Position numbers and translations under genes: made by a program
The notes under the pieces: generated by a model
Database searches by the model: none
What the model was told of the DNA's origin: nothing
Seen by the model: the letters and a program-made list of their open reading frames with translations, nothing else
Shown: piece by piece, positions 31,321 to 39,705 of the stretch
Layout of the letters: every line of letters begins with the position of its first letter
Numbering within the stretch: position 1 is the first letter of the stretch
From: Streptomyces scopuliridis RB72
Lineage (GTDB): Bacteria > Actinomycetota > Actinomycetes > Streptomycetales > Streptomycetaceae
DNA length: 64,000 bases
Assembly (NCBI RefSeq): GCF_000718095.1
Contig: NZ_JOEI01000001.1
Span: 1 to 64,000, forward strand
Direction of reading: 5' to 3'

Positions 31321-32420
31321 ACGACGAACGCGGCCCTGCCGGAGCGGCGGCCGTTGACCTGGATCTCCAGGGCGTGTTCGCCGGGGTAGTGGCGGCGCGT
31401 GGTGATCGGGCGGAAGGAGTGCCGGCGCTCCAGGGCGAGTCGCTCACCGGCGGCCAGGGTCCGCGTCGTCAGTTTGAAGACGCGGGGTGCTGTGGTGCCG
31501 TTGGCCTTGCGGTAGTGGATGACGTAGTCGACGGCGAGCCGGACCGGCCGGGGTCCCTCGTTGGTGAGGTCCACACCGAAGACCAGTGCGTCGTCCTGGG
31601 TGACCTTCGTGCTCCGCAGACTGGGGCCGGTGACGGTCAAGTCCTCGGAGGGCGGGGCGAATCCGAGCAGATCGAGTGCCGCGGCATCGGCCTGTTTGAC
31701 GAGGGTGCGCATCGCGTGTTTGACCACCGCGGGCGTGGTGGCGGCAGCGGCGCGCTCCGACCAGTCGCGGGCTGTGGAGACCGCGAGGGCCGGGTCGAGC
31801 CGTGAGATGTCGTTGAGGTGGTTGGCCACGGATCTGCGGACCACTTCGTCGGCATCGGTGTGGAGTGCGTCGAGGATCGGCACGGTCACGGAGGGCCGGT
31901 GGCGCAGTTCCGGGACCTGTTTCGCCCAGGGCAGCCGCGGTCTGGTGCCCTCGCTCGCCAGTCGCCGTACGGAGGGATCGGCGGAGGCGGTCCAGGTGCC
32001 GACGGTCCGCAACGTCCTCTCCATGTCGGCGTTGAGGAAGGTCCGCAGGGCGAATTCGCTGGTCAGCCGGGGTGTCAGAGCGGCGAGAAGGGCGAGGCCG
32101 TCCTCGAAGTCGGCGGGGCGGGCCGAGTCCACGGCCAGCGCCGCCACGGCCTCCGTGACCGGCCAGATCATCCAGCCGGAGAACCTCGGATCGGCCAGGG
32201 CGGCACGGAAGACATCCGCGGCGGCGGGGTACGTACCGGGGAGGTCCTGGACCAGCGCGTCACATACGGCGCGCGTCCGCTGGCTCAGACCGAGCGGCCC
32301 GAGGGCCTCGGCGCTCGCTCGTACGGTGGACCAGCGCGTGCTCGGCGCGGCGGTCGCGCCGAGCACGCGCGCCAGCTGTCGGATACTGGCCGCGCTGATC
32401 AGCTCATCGGCGGTGGGCAT
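31311..32420 (-). CDS. AlkD-like HEAT-repeat protein (DNA alkylation repair family)
   Basis: This 369-residue protein is made of helical repeats in the first ~240 residues (for example DPSVRRLASEGTRPRLPWA and DEVVRRSVANHLNDISRLDP), characteristic of AlkD-type DNA alkylation repair proteins. It is followed by a beta-rich C-terminal domain (from about LTVTGPSLRSTKV, with HSFRPITTRRHYPGEHALEIQVNG) that some actinobacterial members carry. The family flips or excises alkylated bases; activity of this variant is not known. It is convergent with the first cluster and probably outside it. Confidence 0.82.
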   Translation of the reverse strand: MPTADELISAASIRQLARVLGATAAPSTRWSTVRASAEALGPLGLSQRTRAVCDALVQDLPGTYPAAADVFRAALADPRFSGWMIWPVTEAVAALAVDSARPADFEDGLALLAALTPRLTSEFALRTFLNADMERTLRTVGTWTASADPSVRRLASEGTRPRLPWAKQVPELRHRPSVTVPILDALHTDADEVVRRSVANHLNDISRLDPALAVSTARDWSERAAAATTPAVVKHAMRTLVKQADAAALDLLGFAPPSEDLTVTGPSLRSTKVTQDDALVFGVDLTNEGPRPVRLAVDYVIHYRKANGTTAPRVFKLTTRTLAAGERLALERRHSFRPITTRRHYPGEHALEIQVNGRRSGRAAFVVDL

Positions 32421-32566
32421 GTCGGTACGTCGTCCTCCGTGTGTCGGCCCGGATCGGATCGGTCCGGATCCGGGATCTCTCTCGCACGTCAGACGCTACG
32501 ACGGGACTAGGACAGCTCTTGTCCTGGATCCGCCCCGTCCCGATCGGAACACGCACGTCGCGTCGC

Positions 32567-32700
32567 TCACGCCGCGCCGACGGCCGCCGTGAGCATCGGG
32601 AGGGCACGGGTGAGGGCGCGTTCCCAGTAGGGCCAGGTGCGGGTGCCGGGGCCGTAGCGGTCGGCCGTGACGTTCAGGCCGTGGTGGTCGCGGTCATACG
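32567..32700 (-). pseudogene. C-terminal remnant of an esterase-family protein
   Basis: The minus frame ending at 32567 reads GLNVTADRYGPGTRTWPYW then ERALTRALPML. This matches the C-terminal end of putative secreted esterases of the alpha/beta fold, where the GTHxWPYW histidine region closes the catalytic triad (here GTRTWPYW, His changed to Arg). Nothing upstream in the frame resembles the rest of the gene, so it is a decayed fragment. Confidence 0.5.
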
Positions 32701-32734
32701 GGTGCCCCGCGCGCGGATCGCACGCGGGGCACCC
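32700..32734 (-). terminator. Stem-loop terminator after the frc-oxc operon
   Basis: This is a perfect 12-bp inverted repeat (GGGTGCCCCGCG / CGCGGGGCACCC) with an 11-nt loop. It lies 13 bp beyond the stop of the formyl-CoA transferase gene on the minus strand. There is no clear T tract, as is common in streptomycetes. Confidence 0.75.
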
Positions 32735-32747
32735 GGGGCCGTTCAGG

Positions 32748-34004
32748 TCAGGCGACGACCTGGCCCTCGTGCAGCTTGCGGATGTCGTCCGCGTCGTAGC
32801 CGAGGTCCGCGAGCACCTCGTCCGTGTGCTCGCCGAGCAGCGGCGCACCCTTGATGTCGGGCTTGAAACCGGAGAACTTGACCGGGCTGCCCACGGTCAG
32901 GTACGTGCCGCGCTCCTTCTGCTCGACCTCGACGATCGTGCCGCTCTTGCGCATGTCGGGGTCCTCGGCGAGTTCCTTCATGCTGAGCACGGGGGCGCAG
33001 GGCACCTCCCACTCGCGCAGGATGTCGACCGCCTCGTACTTGGTCTTGTCGGCCAGCCACTTCTCGATCTCGCCGAAGATCTCCATGATGCGCGGCTGGC
33101 GGGCGCGGGCGCTCGTGTAGTCCGGGTCCTCGACCCACTCGGGGTGGCCGATCGCCTCAGCGGTGCGCTTCCAGTTCTGCTCCTGGATCGTGAAGTAGAT
33201 ATAGGCGTTGGGGTCGGTCTCCCAGCCCTTGCACTTCAGGATCCAGCCCGGCTGACCGCCGCCGCCGGCGTTGCCGCCGCGGGGCACCGCGTCGCCGAAC
33301 TCGCCGTGCGGGTACTGGGGGTACTCCTCCAGGTAGCCGACCTTCTCCAGGCGCTGCTGGTCACGGAGCTTGACCCGGGTCAGGTTGAGTACGGCGTCCT
33401 GCATGGACACCGATACCTTCTGGCCCAGACCGGTCGCGTTGCGCTGGATGATCGCGGTCAGCAGGCCGATCATCAGGTGCATACCGGTGTTGCTGTCGCC
33501 GAGGGCCGAGCCGCTGATGGTCGGCGGGCCGTCCCAGAAGCCGGTGGTGGACGCGGCGCCACCGGCCGCCTGCGCGACGTTCTCGTAGACCTTGAGGTCG
33601 TTCCACGACGAGTCGTCGTTGAAGCCCTTGACCGAGCCGAAGATCAGGCGCGGGTTCAGCTCGTGGATGTGCTCCCAGCTGAGACCCATCCGGTCCATGG
33701 CGCCCGGCGCGAAGTTCTCGACCAGGATGTCCGACTCGCGGATCAGCTTCTCCATGACCTCCTTGCCCTCGGGGGTCTTGGTGTTGATGGCCAGCGAGCG
33801 CTTGTTGCTGTTCAGCATCGTGAAGTACAGGGCGTCGAGGTCGGGGATGTCCCGCAGCTGATTGCGGGTCACGTCGCCGCCCTGGGGGCGCTCGACCTTG
33901 ATGACGTCGGCGCCGAACCAGGCGAGCATCTGCGTACACGCGGGACCGGCCTGGACCCCGGTGAAGTCGATCACCTTGATTCCGGCGAGCGGCTTGTCAC
34001 TCAT
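32748..34004 (-). CDS. frc: Formyl-CoA:oxalate CoA-transferase
   Basis: This 418-residue class III CoA-transferase has length and motifs that match Frc closely. The N-terminus is [28 protein letters not shown], the catalytic Asp lies in [10 protein letters not shown] (near residue 170), and the glycine loop is [11 protein letters not shown]. It moves CoA from formyl-CoA to oxalate, giving oxalyl-CoA for the decarboxylase encoded upstream. ATG at 34002-34004 follows an AGGAAG-like site. It is in one minus-strand operon with oxc, 72 bp apart. Confidence 0.95.
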   Translation of the reverse strand: MSDKPLAGIKVIDFTGVQAGPACTQMLAWFGADVIKVERPQGGDVTRNQLRDIPDLDALYFTMLNSNKRSLAINTKTPEGKEVMEKLIRESDILVENFAPGAMDRMGLSWEHIHELNPRLIFGSVKGFNDDSSWNDLKVYENVAQAAGGAASTTGFWDGPPTISGSALGDSNTGMHLMIGLLTAIIQRNATGLGQKVSVSMQDAVLNLTRVKLRDQQRLEKVGYLEEYPQYPHGEFGDAVPRGGNAGGGGQPGWILKCKGWETDPNAYIYFTIQEQNWKRTAEAIGHPEWVEDPDYTSARARQPRIMEIFGEIEKWLADKTKYEAVDILREWEVPCAPVLSMKELAEDPDMRKSGTIVEVEQKERGTYLTVGSPVKFSGFKPDIKGAPLLGEHTDEVLADLGYDADDIRKLHEGQVVA

Positions 34005-34076
34005 GGTGGCTTCCTTCTCGTGAATGATCTTGGTACGGAGGGTGTGGTGTGCGGGGGAGTGCGGTGAGCCGGTCGC

Positions 34077-35828
34077 TCACTTCTTCGCCGGCGTGATGTT
34101 GCCGACGGTGATGCCCTTCGGGTTGAGGTGCGCGATGTGGCCGCTCTCGGTGCCGGCCGACGGGTCGATCGCGCAGTCGATGAGCGCCGGGCCGCCCGAG
34201 GCCAGCGCCTCGGTGAGGGCCGCGGTGACCTCGGCGGGCGTGGTCGCGCGGTAGCCCTTGCCGCCGAACGCCTCGATCATCTTGTCGTGGCGCGCCTGGA
34301 GCATCAGGGTCGTCGGGGACGGGTCGGTCTCCAGGGGGTTGACGTCGTCGCCGCGGTAGACGCCGCCGTTGTTCATGATGACGGTGACGACGGGCAGGTT
34401 GTAGCGGCAGATCGTCTCCAGCTCCATGCCGCTGAACCCGAAGGCGCTGTCGCCCTCCACGGCCACCACCGGCTCACCGCTCTCGACGGCGGCGGCGATC
34501 GCGTAGCCCATGCCGATGCCCATGACACCCCACGTACCGCTGTCGAGGCGGTGGCGCGGTACGTGCATGTCGATCACATTGCGGGCGATGTCCAGCGCGT
34601 TGGCACCCTCGTTGACGAGGTAGATCTCCGGGCGCTCGTGGATGACGTCACGTACGGCCTTCAGCGCGCCCATGAACTGCATCGGGTGCGGGTCGGCCTT
34701 GAGGCGCTCCGCCATCTTGGCGACGTTCTGCGCCGAGCGCGCTCCCAGCTCCTCGCGCCAGGCGGCGGGGGCCGCGATCTGGCCGGGCTTGGTCCGCTCG
34801 GCGAGTGCGTCGAGCACCGACTCGATGTCTCCGACCAGCGGGGCGGCGATGGGCTGGTTACTGTCCATCTCCTTGGGCTCGATGTCCACCTGGATGAACT
34901 TCGCGTCGGGGTTCCACTGCGGAGCCTCGCCATGGTTGAGCAGCCAGTTGAGGCGCGCGCCGACGAGCATCACGACGTCGGCCTTCTTCAGCGCCAGCGA
35001 ACGGGCGGTGGCGGCGGACTGCGGGTGGTCGTCGGGCAGCAGGCCCTTCGCCATCGACATCGGAACGTACGGAATGCCCGTGGACTCGATGAAGTTCCGG
35101 ATCTTCTCGTCCGCCTGCGCGTACGCGGCGCCCTTGCCCAGCACCACCAGCGGCCGTCGCGCACCCGCCAGGATCTCGACCGCGCGGTCCACCGCCTCGG
35201 GCGCGGGCAGCTGGCGCGGCGCGGGGTCGACCAGACGGCTCAGCGTCTTCGCGCCCTCCTCCGCGTCCATGATGGAGCCGAGCACCGCGGCGGGGATATC
35301 GAGGTAGACACCGCCGGGCCGGCCGGAGATGGCGGTCCGCAGCGCACGGGCGATACCGCGGCCGATGTCCTCCACCCGGCTCACGCGGTACGCGGCCTTG
35401 ACGAACGGCTGGGCGGCGGCGAGCTGGTCCATCTCCTCGTAGTCGCCCTGTTTCAGGTCGACGAGGTGGCGCTCGCTGGAGCCGGAGATCTGCACCATCG
35501 GGAAACAGTTCGTGGTGGCGTTCGCGAGCGCGACCAGCCCGTTGAGGAAACCCGGCGCGGACACGGTCAGCGCCACGCCCGGCCGCTTCGTGAGGTACCC
35601 GGCCGCCGCCGCCGCGTGTCCGGCGTTGCTCTCGTGACGGAAGCCGATGTAGCGGATGCCCTGCGCCTGCGCGAGGCGGGCCAGGTCGGTGATCGGGATG
35701 CCGACCACGCCGTAGATGGTGTCCACGTCGTTCAGCTTGAGCGCGTCGACGACCAGGTGATACCCGTCGGTGAGCTCGGCCTGAGCGTCGGCGGTCGCCG
35801 CGTTCTCCAGTGCGGAAGGGGCGGTCAT
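34077..35828 (-). CDS. oxc: Oxalyl-CoA decarboxylase (ThDP enzyme)
   Basis: This 583-residue thiamine diphosphate enzyme has the glutamate-bearing N-terminal segment IRYIGFRHESNAGHAAAAAGYL, the ThDP motif GDSAFGFSGMELETICRYNLPVV...NNGGVY, and SAPGFLNGL. It decarboxylates oxalyl-CoA to formyl-CoA and CO2. The start at MTAPSALEN is preferred over an in-frame upstream extension because GAGGACC sits just before it. It is divergently arranged from the acyl-CoA ligase, with a shared promoter region of 277 bp. With frc it forms a complete oxalate degradation cycle. Confidence 0.94.
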   Translation of the reverse strand: MTAPSALENAATADAQAELTDGYHLVVDALKLNDVDTIYGVVGIPITDLARLAQAQGIRYIGFRHESNAGHAAAAAGYLTKRPGVALTVSAPGFLNGLVALANATTNCFPMVQISGSSERHLVDLKQGDYEEMDQLAAAQPFVKAAYRVSRVEDIGRGIARALRTAISGRPGGVYLDIPAAVLGSIMDAEEGAKTLSRLVDPAPRQLPAPEAVDRAVEILAGARRPLVVLGKGAAYAQADEKIRNFIESTGIPYVPMSMAKGLLPDDHPQSAATARSLALKKADVVMLVGARLNWLLNHGEAPQWNPDAKFIQVDIEPKEMDSNQPIAAPLVGDIESVLDALAERTKPGQIAAPAAWREELGARSAQNVAKMAERLKADPHPMQFMGALKAVRDVIHERPEIYLVNEGANALDIARNVIDMHVPRHRLDSGTWGVMGIGMGYAIAAAVESGEPVVAVEGDSAFGFSGMELETICRYNLPVVTVIMNNGGVYRGDDVNPLETDPSPTTLMLQARHDKMIEAFGGKGYRATTPAEVTAALTEALASGGPALIDCAIDPSAGTESGHIAHLNPKGITVGNITPAKK

Positions 35829-36105
35829 GGTCCGAGGTCCTCCTTGGGCGGTCATGCCTGATCGGCTTCTCGTCCCACCTTCCGCAGCCCGCTTCCGCAC
35901 GTCCAAGACCTATCGGCGACCAGCCGATAAACAGCATTTATCGATCAACGATCGCCGCATGTCAGAGGCGTGCGGAAGCCCTCGGGGAACCGCTTGATAG
36001 ATCCTCGCTATCGGCTGTTCGCCAGCGGGTATTGGACGACCGCCGCGTGCCCGCGCAGGCTCGCAGAGGACAGCTTCATCGGACCTGGTGCGAGGAGGTG
36101 TGCAC
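35829..36105. promoter_or_regulatory. Divergent control region oxc / CoA ligase with two dyads
   Basis: This 277-bp region lies between divergent genes. It contains TATCGGC-gacca-GCCGATA (35911-35929) and GATAG-atcctcg-CTATC (35996-36012). Both share the GATA/TATC core and are spaced like LysR-type sites (T-N11-A style). The LysR gene one locus downstream is the obvious candidate to bind them. The ligase ribosome binding site GAGGAGGT lies at 36092-36099. Confidence 0.6.
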
Positions 36106-37698
36106 ATGGCCGTTCCGACCGAGGCATCGGTGCGCGAAGCGGGCCCGTACCGGCCGCCGGCGCTCACCGGCCTCATCGATCTCCTCGACCGGCACGCGCG
36201 CGACCGTCCCCGCTCGCGGGCGCTCGTGGTCACCGGGGACCGCGTACCGCTCTCCTACGGCGGTCTCGCCGCCCTGGCCGGAGACGTGGCCGCCCGGCTC
36301 GGCCGTACGGGGCTGCGCCGCGGTGATGTGGTCGGTCTCGTCTCCGCCAACACCGCCGAGTTCGTCGTCGCGCTGCTGGGCGCGGCCCGGGCCGGGCTGG
36401 TGGTCGCCCCGGTCGACCCCGCACTTCCCGCCGCGCAGCTGACGGACCGGTTCGAAGCGCTGGGGGCGCGGGCGGTCCTGCTCGGACCTGCCGCGGCCGG
36501 CGCCGCGCCGGCCGCGCTGCCCGAGATCCCGGTCTGGCCCCTGCGCGTGGACATCTCCCATGCGGGGACGGCGACGGCCACACTCGACACCGGCGCGCCC
36601 GCGATGCGGCCCGGCCGGGGCGCCGCCCACGAACTCTCGGACCGCGACGCCCTCGTGCTGTTCACCGCGGGCACCACCGGTGGGCCGAAGATGGTTCCGC
36701 TGACCCACGCCAACGTGGCCGCCTCCGTACGGGACATCTGCGCCACCTACAAGCTGGGCCCCGGCGACGCGACGGTCGCCGTGATGCCCTTCTTCCACGG
36801 CCACGGGCTCTTCGCGGCGCTCCTCGCCTCCCTCGCCAGCGGCGGATGCGTCCTGCTGCCCGAGCGGGGACGTTTTACGGCCCATACCTTCTGGGACGAC
36901 GTACGGGCCGTGTCCGCCAGTTGGTTCACCGCGGTCCCGGCCATCCACGAGATCCTCCTCGACCGGTCGGCGGCCGAGTACCCGGGCCCGCGGGCCGCGC
37001 CCCTGAAGTTCGTCCGCAGTTGCAGCGCGCCCCTCAACACGGCCACGCAGCGGGCGTTGGAGCGTACGTTCGGCGCGCCGCTGCTGTCCGCGTACGGGAT
37101 GACCGAGTCCACCCACCAGACGACCAGCGAGCCGCTGCCGGAGCAGGGGTATCTGAAGCAGGGCTCCGTCGGCCGGCCGACCGGGGTGCGTCTCCGGATC
37201 GTCGACCCGCAGGGACGTACGTGCCCGCCCGGCACCCGGGGCGAGGTGTGGGTGCACGGCCCCACCGTCACCCGCGGCTATCTCGGCGCCCCCGAAGGGA
37301 CGGCGCACAGTTTCACCGACGGGTGGTTCCGCACCGGAGACCTGGGCAGCCTGGACGAGGACGGCTATCTCTTCCTCACCGGGCACCTCAAGAACCTCAT
37401 CAACCGCGGCGGCGAGAAGATCTCGTCCGAGCATGTCGAGGACATCCTCGCGGGATGCCCCGGAGTCGCCGAGGCGGCCGTCTTCCCGATCCCCGACGCG
37501 CACTACGGGCAGCGGGTCGGCGCCGCCGTGGTCGTACGCGAGGGCGAGAACCTCGGGTCCGAGCAGATCCTGCGGTACTGCCGCAACCGGCTGTCGGCCG
37601 TCGAGGTGCCCGACCGGCTCGATGTCGTCGCCGCGCTTCCCCACACCGCCAAGGGCGGCCTCGACCGGCGGGCGGTGGCCGGCCGGTACGCGCACTGA
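36106..37698 (+). CDS. Acyl-CoA synthetase, probable oxalate--CoA ligase
   Basis: This 530-residue ANL-superfamily enzyme has the phosphate loop LFTAGTTGGPKMVPLTH near residue 185, AYGMTESTHQT near 330, WFRTGDLGSLDEDGYLFLTGHLKNLI near 410, and the catalytic Lys in PHTAKGGLDRR near the C-terminus. It activates a carboxylate with ATP and CoA. Position opposite oxc-frc suggests oxalate as substrate, priming the formyl-CoA/oxalyl-CoA cycle; sequence alone would also allow another short acid. The ATG at 36106 is chosen for the strong GAGGAGGT site 7 bases upstream. Confidence 0.85.
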   Translation: MAVPTEASVREAGPYRPPALTGLIDLLDRHARDRPRSRALVVTGDRVPLSYGGLAALAGDVAARLGRTGLRRGDVVGLVSANTAEFVVALLGAARAGLVVAPVDPALPAAQLTDRFEALGARAVLLGPAAAGAAPAALPEIPVWPLRVDISHAGTATATLDTGAPAMRPGRGAAHELSDRDALVLFTAGTTGGPKMVPLTHANVAASVRDICATYKLGPGDATVAVMPFFHGHGLFAALLASLASGGCVLLPERGRFTAHTFWDDVRAVSASWFTAVPAIHEILLDRSAAEYPGPRAAPLKFVRSCSAPLNTATQRALERTFGAPLLSAYGMTESTHQTTSEPLPEQGYLKQGSVGRPTGVRLRIVDPQGRTCPPGTRGEVWVHGPTVTRGYLGAPEGTAHSFTDGWFRTGDLGSLDEDGYLFLTGHLKNLINRGGEKISSEHVEDILAGCPGVAEAAVFPIPDAHYGQRVGAAVVVREGENLGSEQILRYCRNRLSAVEVPDRLDVVAALPHTAKGGLDRRAVAGRYAH

Positions 37699-37705
37699 CG
37701 GTGCG

Positions 37706-37731
37706 GGACCGGGCCCCTGCCGGCCCGGTCC
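37706..37731. terminator. Bidirectional terminator between the CoA ligase and lysR
   Basis: A perfect 10-bp inverted repeat GGACCGGGCC / GGCCCGGTCC with a 6-nt loop lies between the convergent stops at 37698 and 37731, so it can end transcription in both directions. Confidence 0.75.
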
Positions 37732-38669
37732 TATCGGACGTGATGCTCGGGCTCGGTCGGCAGCGGCTGGTCGAAGAACGCGTCCAGCGACAGGCCCGTC
37801 GCCGCGTTCACGAACGCCCGCGCGGCGATCGAACCGGGCGTCGCCGCGTGGATCGCGACCGAGACCTGCGCCCTGGCGTCCGGGGCGACCAGCCGGACGG
37901 CCCGTGTCCTGCCGATCACCGGCATCGCCCGCAGCCAGGTGTGCGGCACGATGCTCGCCCACTCGCCGACGCCCACATGCGCGTACAGCGAGGCGACCGA
38001 GTCCGTCTCCACCTGCGGGGTCACCACCACCCCGCTCTCCGCGAACACACTGTCGATGAGCTGACGGATCCTCATGTCGGGTGTCAGCAGCGCGAGCGGC
38101 AGCTGCGCCGCCTCCGCCCAGGTCATGGTGTGGGTCTGGGGCATCAGCTGGTCGCCGGAAGCGAGCAGTACGTACCGCTCCTGGTACAGCGGCACGACCT
38201 GCAGGCTCTCCCGGTCCTCGGGGGCGAAGTGCGAGATCGCGGCGTCCAGTTCGAATTCGCGCAGCTGGCGGAGGAGTGTCTGGGCCGAAAGCCGGGAGCG
38301 CACCTGCACCTTCGCCAGCGGGTGCGCCCCGCAGAAGGCGGCCACCGGCAGCGCCAGGGTCGTCGACGCGGTGGGCTCCGTCCCCAGCCGCAGTGTGCCG
38401 GTGATGCCCGACTGTACGGCGGCCACCTCGGCCTTGAACGCGTCCTGCTCGGCCAGGATCCGCTTGGCCCACACGACGAGCCGCTCGCCCTCCGGGGTGA
38501 GGCCCTCGTAGTTGTGCCCCCGGTTGATCAGCGTGACATTCAGCTCCCGCTCCAGCTTGGCGATCGCCGCCGAGAGCGCGGGCTGTGACACGTAGCAGGC
38601 CGCCGCCGCCCGCGCGAAGTGCTTTTCCCTGGCCACCGCCACGAAATACTCCAGCTGACGGAACAGCAT
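37731..38669 (-). CDS. LysR-family transcriptional regulator
   Basis: This 312-residue regulator has the N-terminal winged helix-turn-helix FRQLEYFVAVAREKHFARAAAACYVSQPALSAAIAKLERELN and a periplasmic-binding-protein-like effector domain after about residue 90. The start at MLFRQLEYF is standard for the family and has GGAG upstream. It probably controls the oxalate genes next to it through the dyads at 35911-36012, and perhaps the divergent SDR. The effector may be oxalate or oxalyl-CoA, by inference only. Confidence 0.92.
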   Translation of the reverse strand: MLFRQLEYFVAVAREKHFARAAAACYVSQPALSAAIAKLERELNVTLINRGHNYEGLTPEGERLVVWAKRILAEQDAFKAEVAAVQSGITGTLRLGTEPTASTTLALPVAAFCGAHPLAKVQVRSRLSAQTLLRQLREFELDAAISHFAPEDRESLQVVPLYQERYVLLASGDQLMPQTHTMTWAEAAQLPLALLTPDMRIRQLIDSVFAESGVVVTPQVETDSVASLYAHVGVGEWASIVPHTWLRAMPVIGRTRAVRLVAPDARAQVSVAIHAATPGSIAARAFVNAATGLSLDAFFDQPLPTEPEHHVR

Positions 38670-38880
38670 CAGCGACTCCTCCCTGCCCGGGGTCCCTGCC
38701 CGCGGATCGCGACGGCTCCGGGCCGCGACTTCTCCGGCTCCGGCGACGCCTTCACTCATCCTACTTATCAACCGTTCAATGACCGGCCCGGACGTCATGT
38801 CCGATTGCCGCCGGACTCCCCGCTCGCGGCGTATCAGCATCGTCGTCATGTCCTCATACCCGACAGAGAGACGGACGATC
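38670..38880. promoter_or_regulatory. Divergent intergenic region lysR / SDR
   Basis: This 211-bp region between divergent genes must hold both promoters. It includes AT-richer sequence around 38758-38778 (TCATCCTACTTATCAACCG) and a short dyad GGAC-gtcat-GTCC at 38789-38801. No operator can be assigned with confidence. Confidence 0.4.
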
Positions 38881-39624
38881 ATGAGCGCGGTTCTTGACGG
38901 CAAAGTGGCTTTCGTGACCGGCGGCAGCCGGGGCATCGGCGAGGCGGTGGCGCTGCGGCTGGCCGAGGACGGAGCCGATGTCGCGCTGACCTATCAGCAC
39001 AGCGCGGAGCGCGCGACGGAGGTGGTGGACCGGATCAAGGCGCTCGGCCGACGGGCCCTGGCGGTACGTGCCGACAGCGCGGACGCGGCAGCGGTACGTG
39101 ACGCCGTGGACCAGGCCGCCGCGGAGTTCGGGCGGCTCGACATCCTGGTGAACAACGCGGGGACCGGAGCGATCGGCCCCGTCGGGGACGTGTCGCTGGA
39201 GGATGTCGACCGTGTGCTGAGCGTCAACGTACGGGCGCCGTTCCTCACGTCCCAGGCGGCGCTGCGGCACATGTCCGAGGGCGGGCGGATCGTCACCATC
39301 GGAAGCTGCATGGCCGAGCGGGCCGCCTTCCCCGGCGGGGCGCTGTACGCGACGAGCAAGACCGCTCTGACCGGACTGACCAAGGCGCTCGCCCGTGAAC
39401 TGGGCCCGAGGGGTATCACGGCCAACCTCATCCACCCCGGGCCCGTCGACACCGACATGAACCCGGCCGACGGCCCGGGAGCCGATATGCAGCGGGGCTT
39501 CACGGCGCTCGGCCGCTACGGGCAGCCGTCGGATATCGCCGCGACCGTGGCCCACCTCGCCGGCGACGGCGGCCGGTATGTCACGGGCGCCGCCATCGCC
39601 GTGGACGGCGGCTTCGCGGCCTGA
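38881..39624 (+). CDS. Short-chain dehydrogenase/reductase
   Basis: This 247-residue classical SDR has the cofactor loop [11 protein letters not shown], the NNAG motif, catalytic Ser in TIGSC, YATSKTAL, and a C-terminal YVTGAAIAVDGG. The cofactor loop and an Arg near it favour NADPH. The substrate is unknown. It is divergent from lysR and so may be its target. ATG at 38881 is used; a longer in-frame extension from 38779 is non-homologous and crosses the promoter region. Confidence 0.9.
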   Translation: MSAVLDGKVAFVTGGSRGIGEAVALRLAEDGADVALTYQHSAERATEVVDRIKALGRRALAVRADSADAAAVRDAVDQAAAEFGRLDILVNNAGTGAIGPVGDVSLEDVDRVLSVNVRAPFLTSQAALRHMSEGGRIVTIGSCMAERAAFPGGALYATSKTALTGLTKALARELGPRGITANLIHPGPVDTDMNPADGPGADMQRGFTALGRYGQPSDIAATVAHLAGDGGRYVTGAAIAVDGGFAA

Positions 39625-39648
39625 ACCCCGGCGCCCCGGGCGCCGGGC

Positions 39649-39675
39649 GCGGTCCGTCGGCTCCTGACGGACCGC
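39649..39675. terminator. Bidirectional terminator between SDR and AAA+ gene
   Basis: The 10-bp inverted repeat GCGGTCCGTC / GACGGACCGC with a 7-nt loop lies between the convergent stops at 39624 and 39706. Confidence 0.75.
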
Positions 39676-39705
39676 GGCCGGCCCCGGCTCACATCCGGCC
39701 CCGGC

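Noticed and set aside
36088..37698. GTG at 36088 as the start of the CoA ligase
   Set aside because: The strong GAGGAGGT site lies between 36088 and the ATG at 36106, and homology begins after the ATG.
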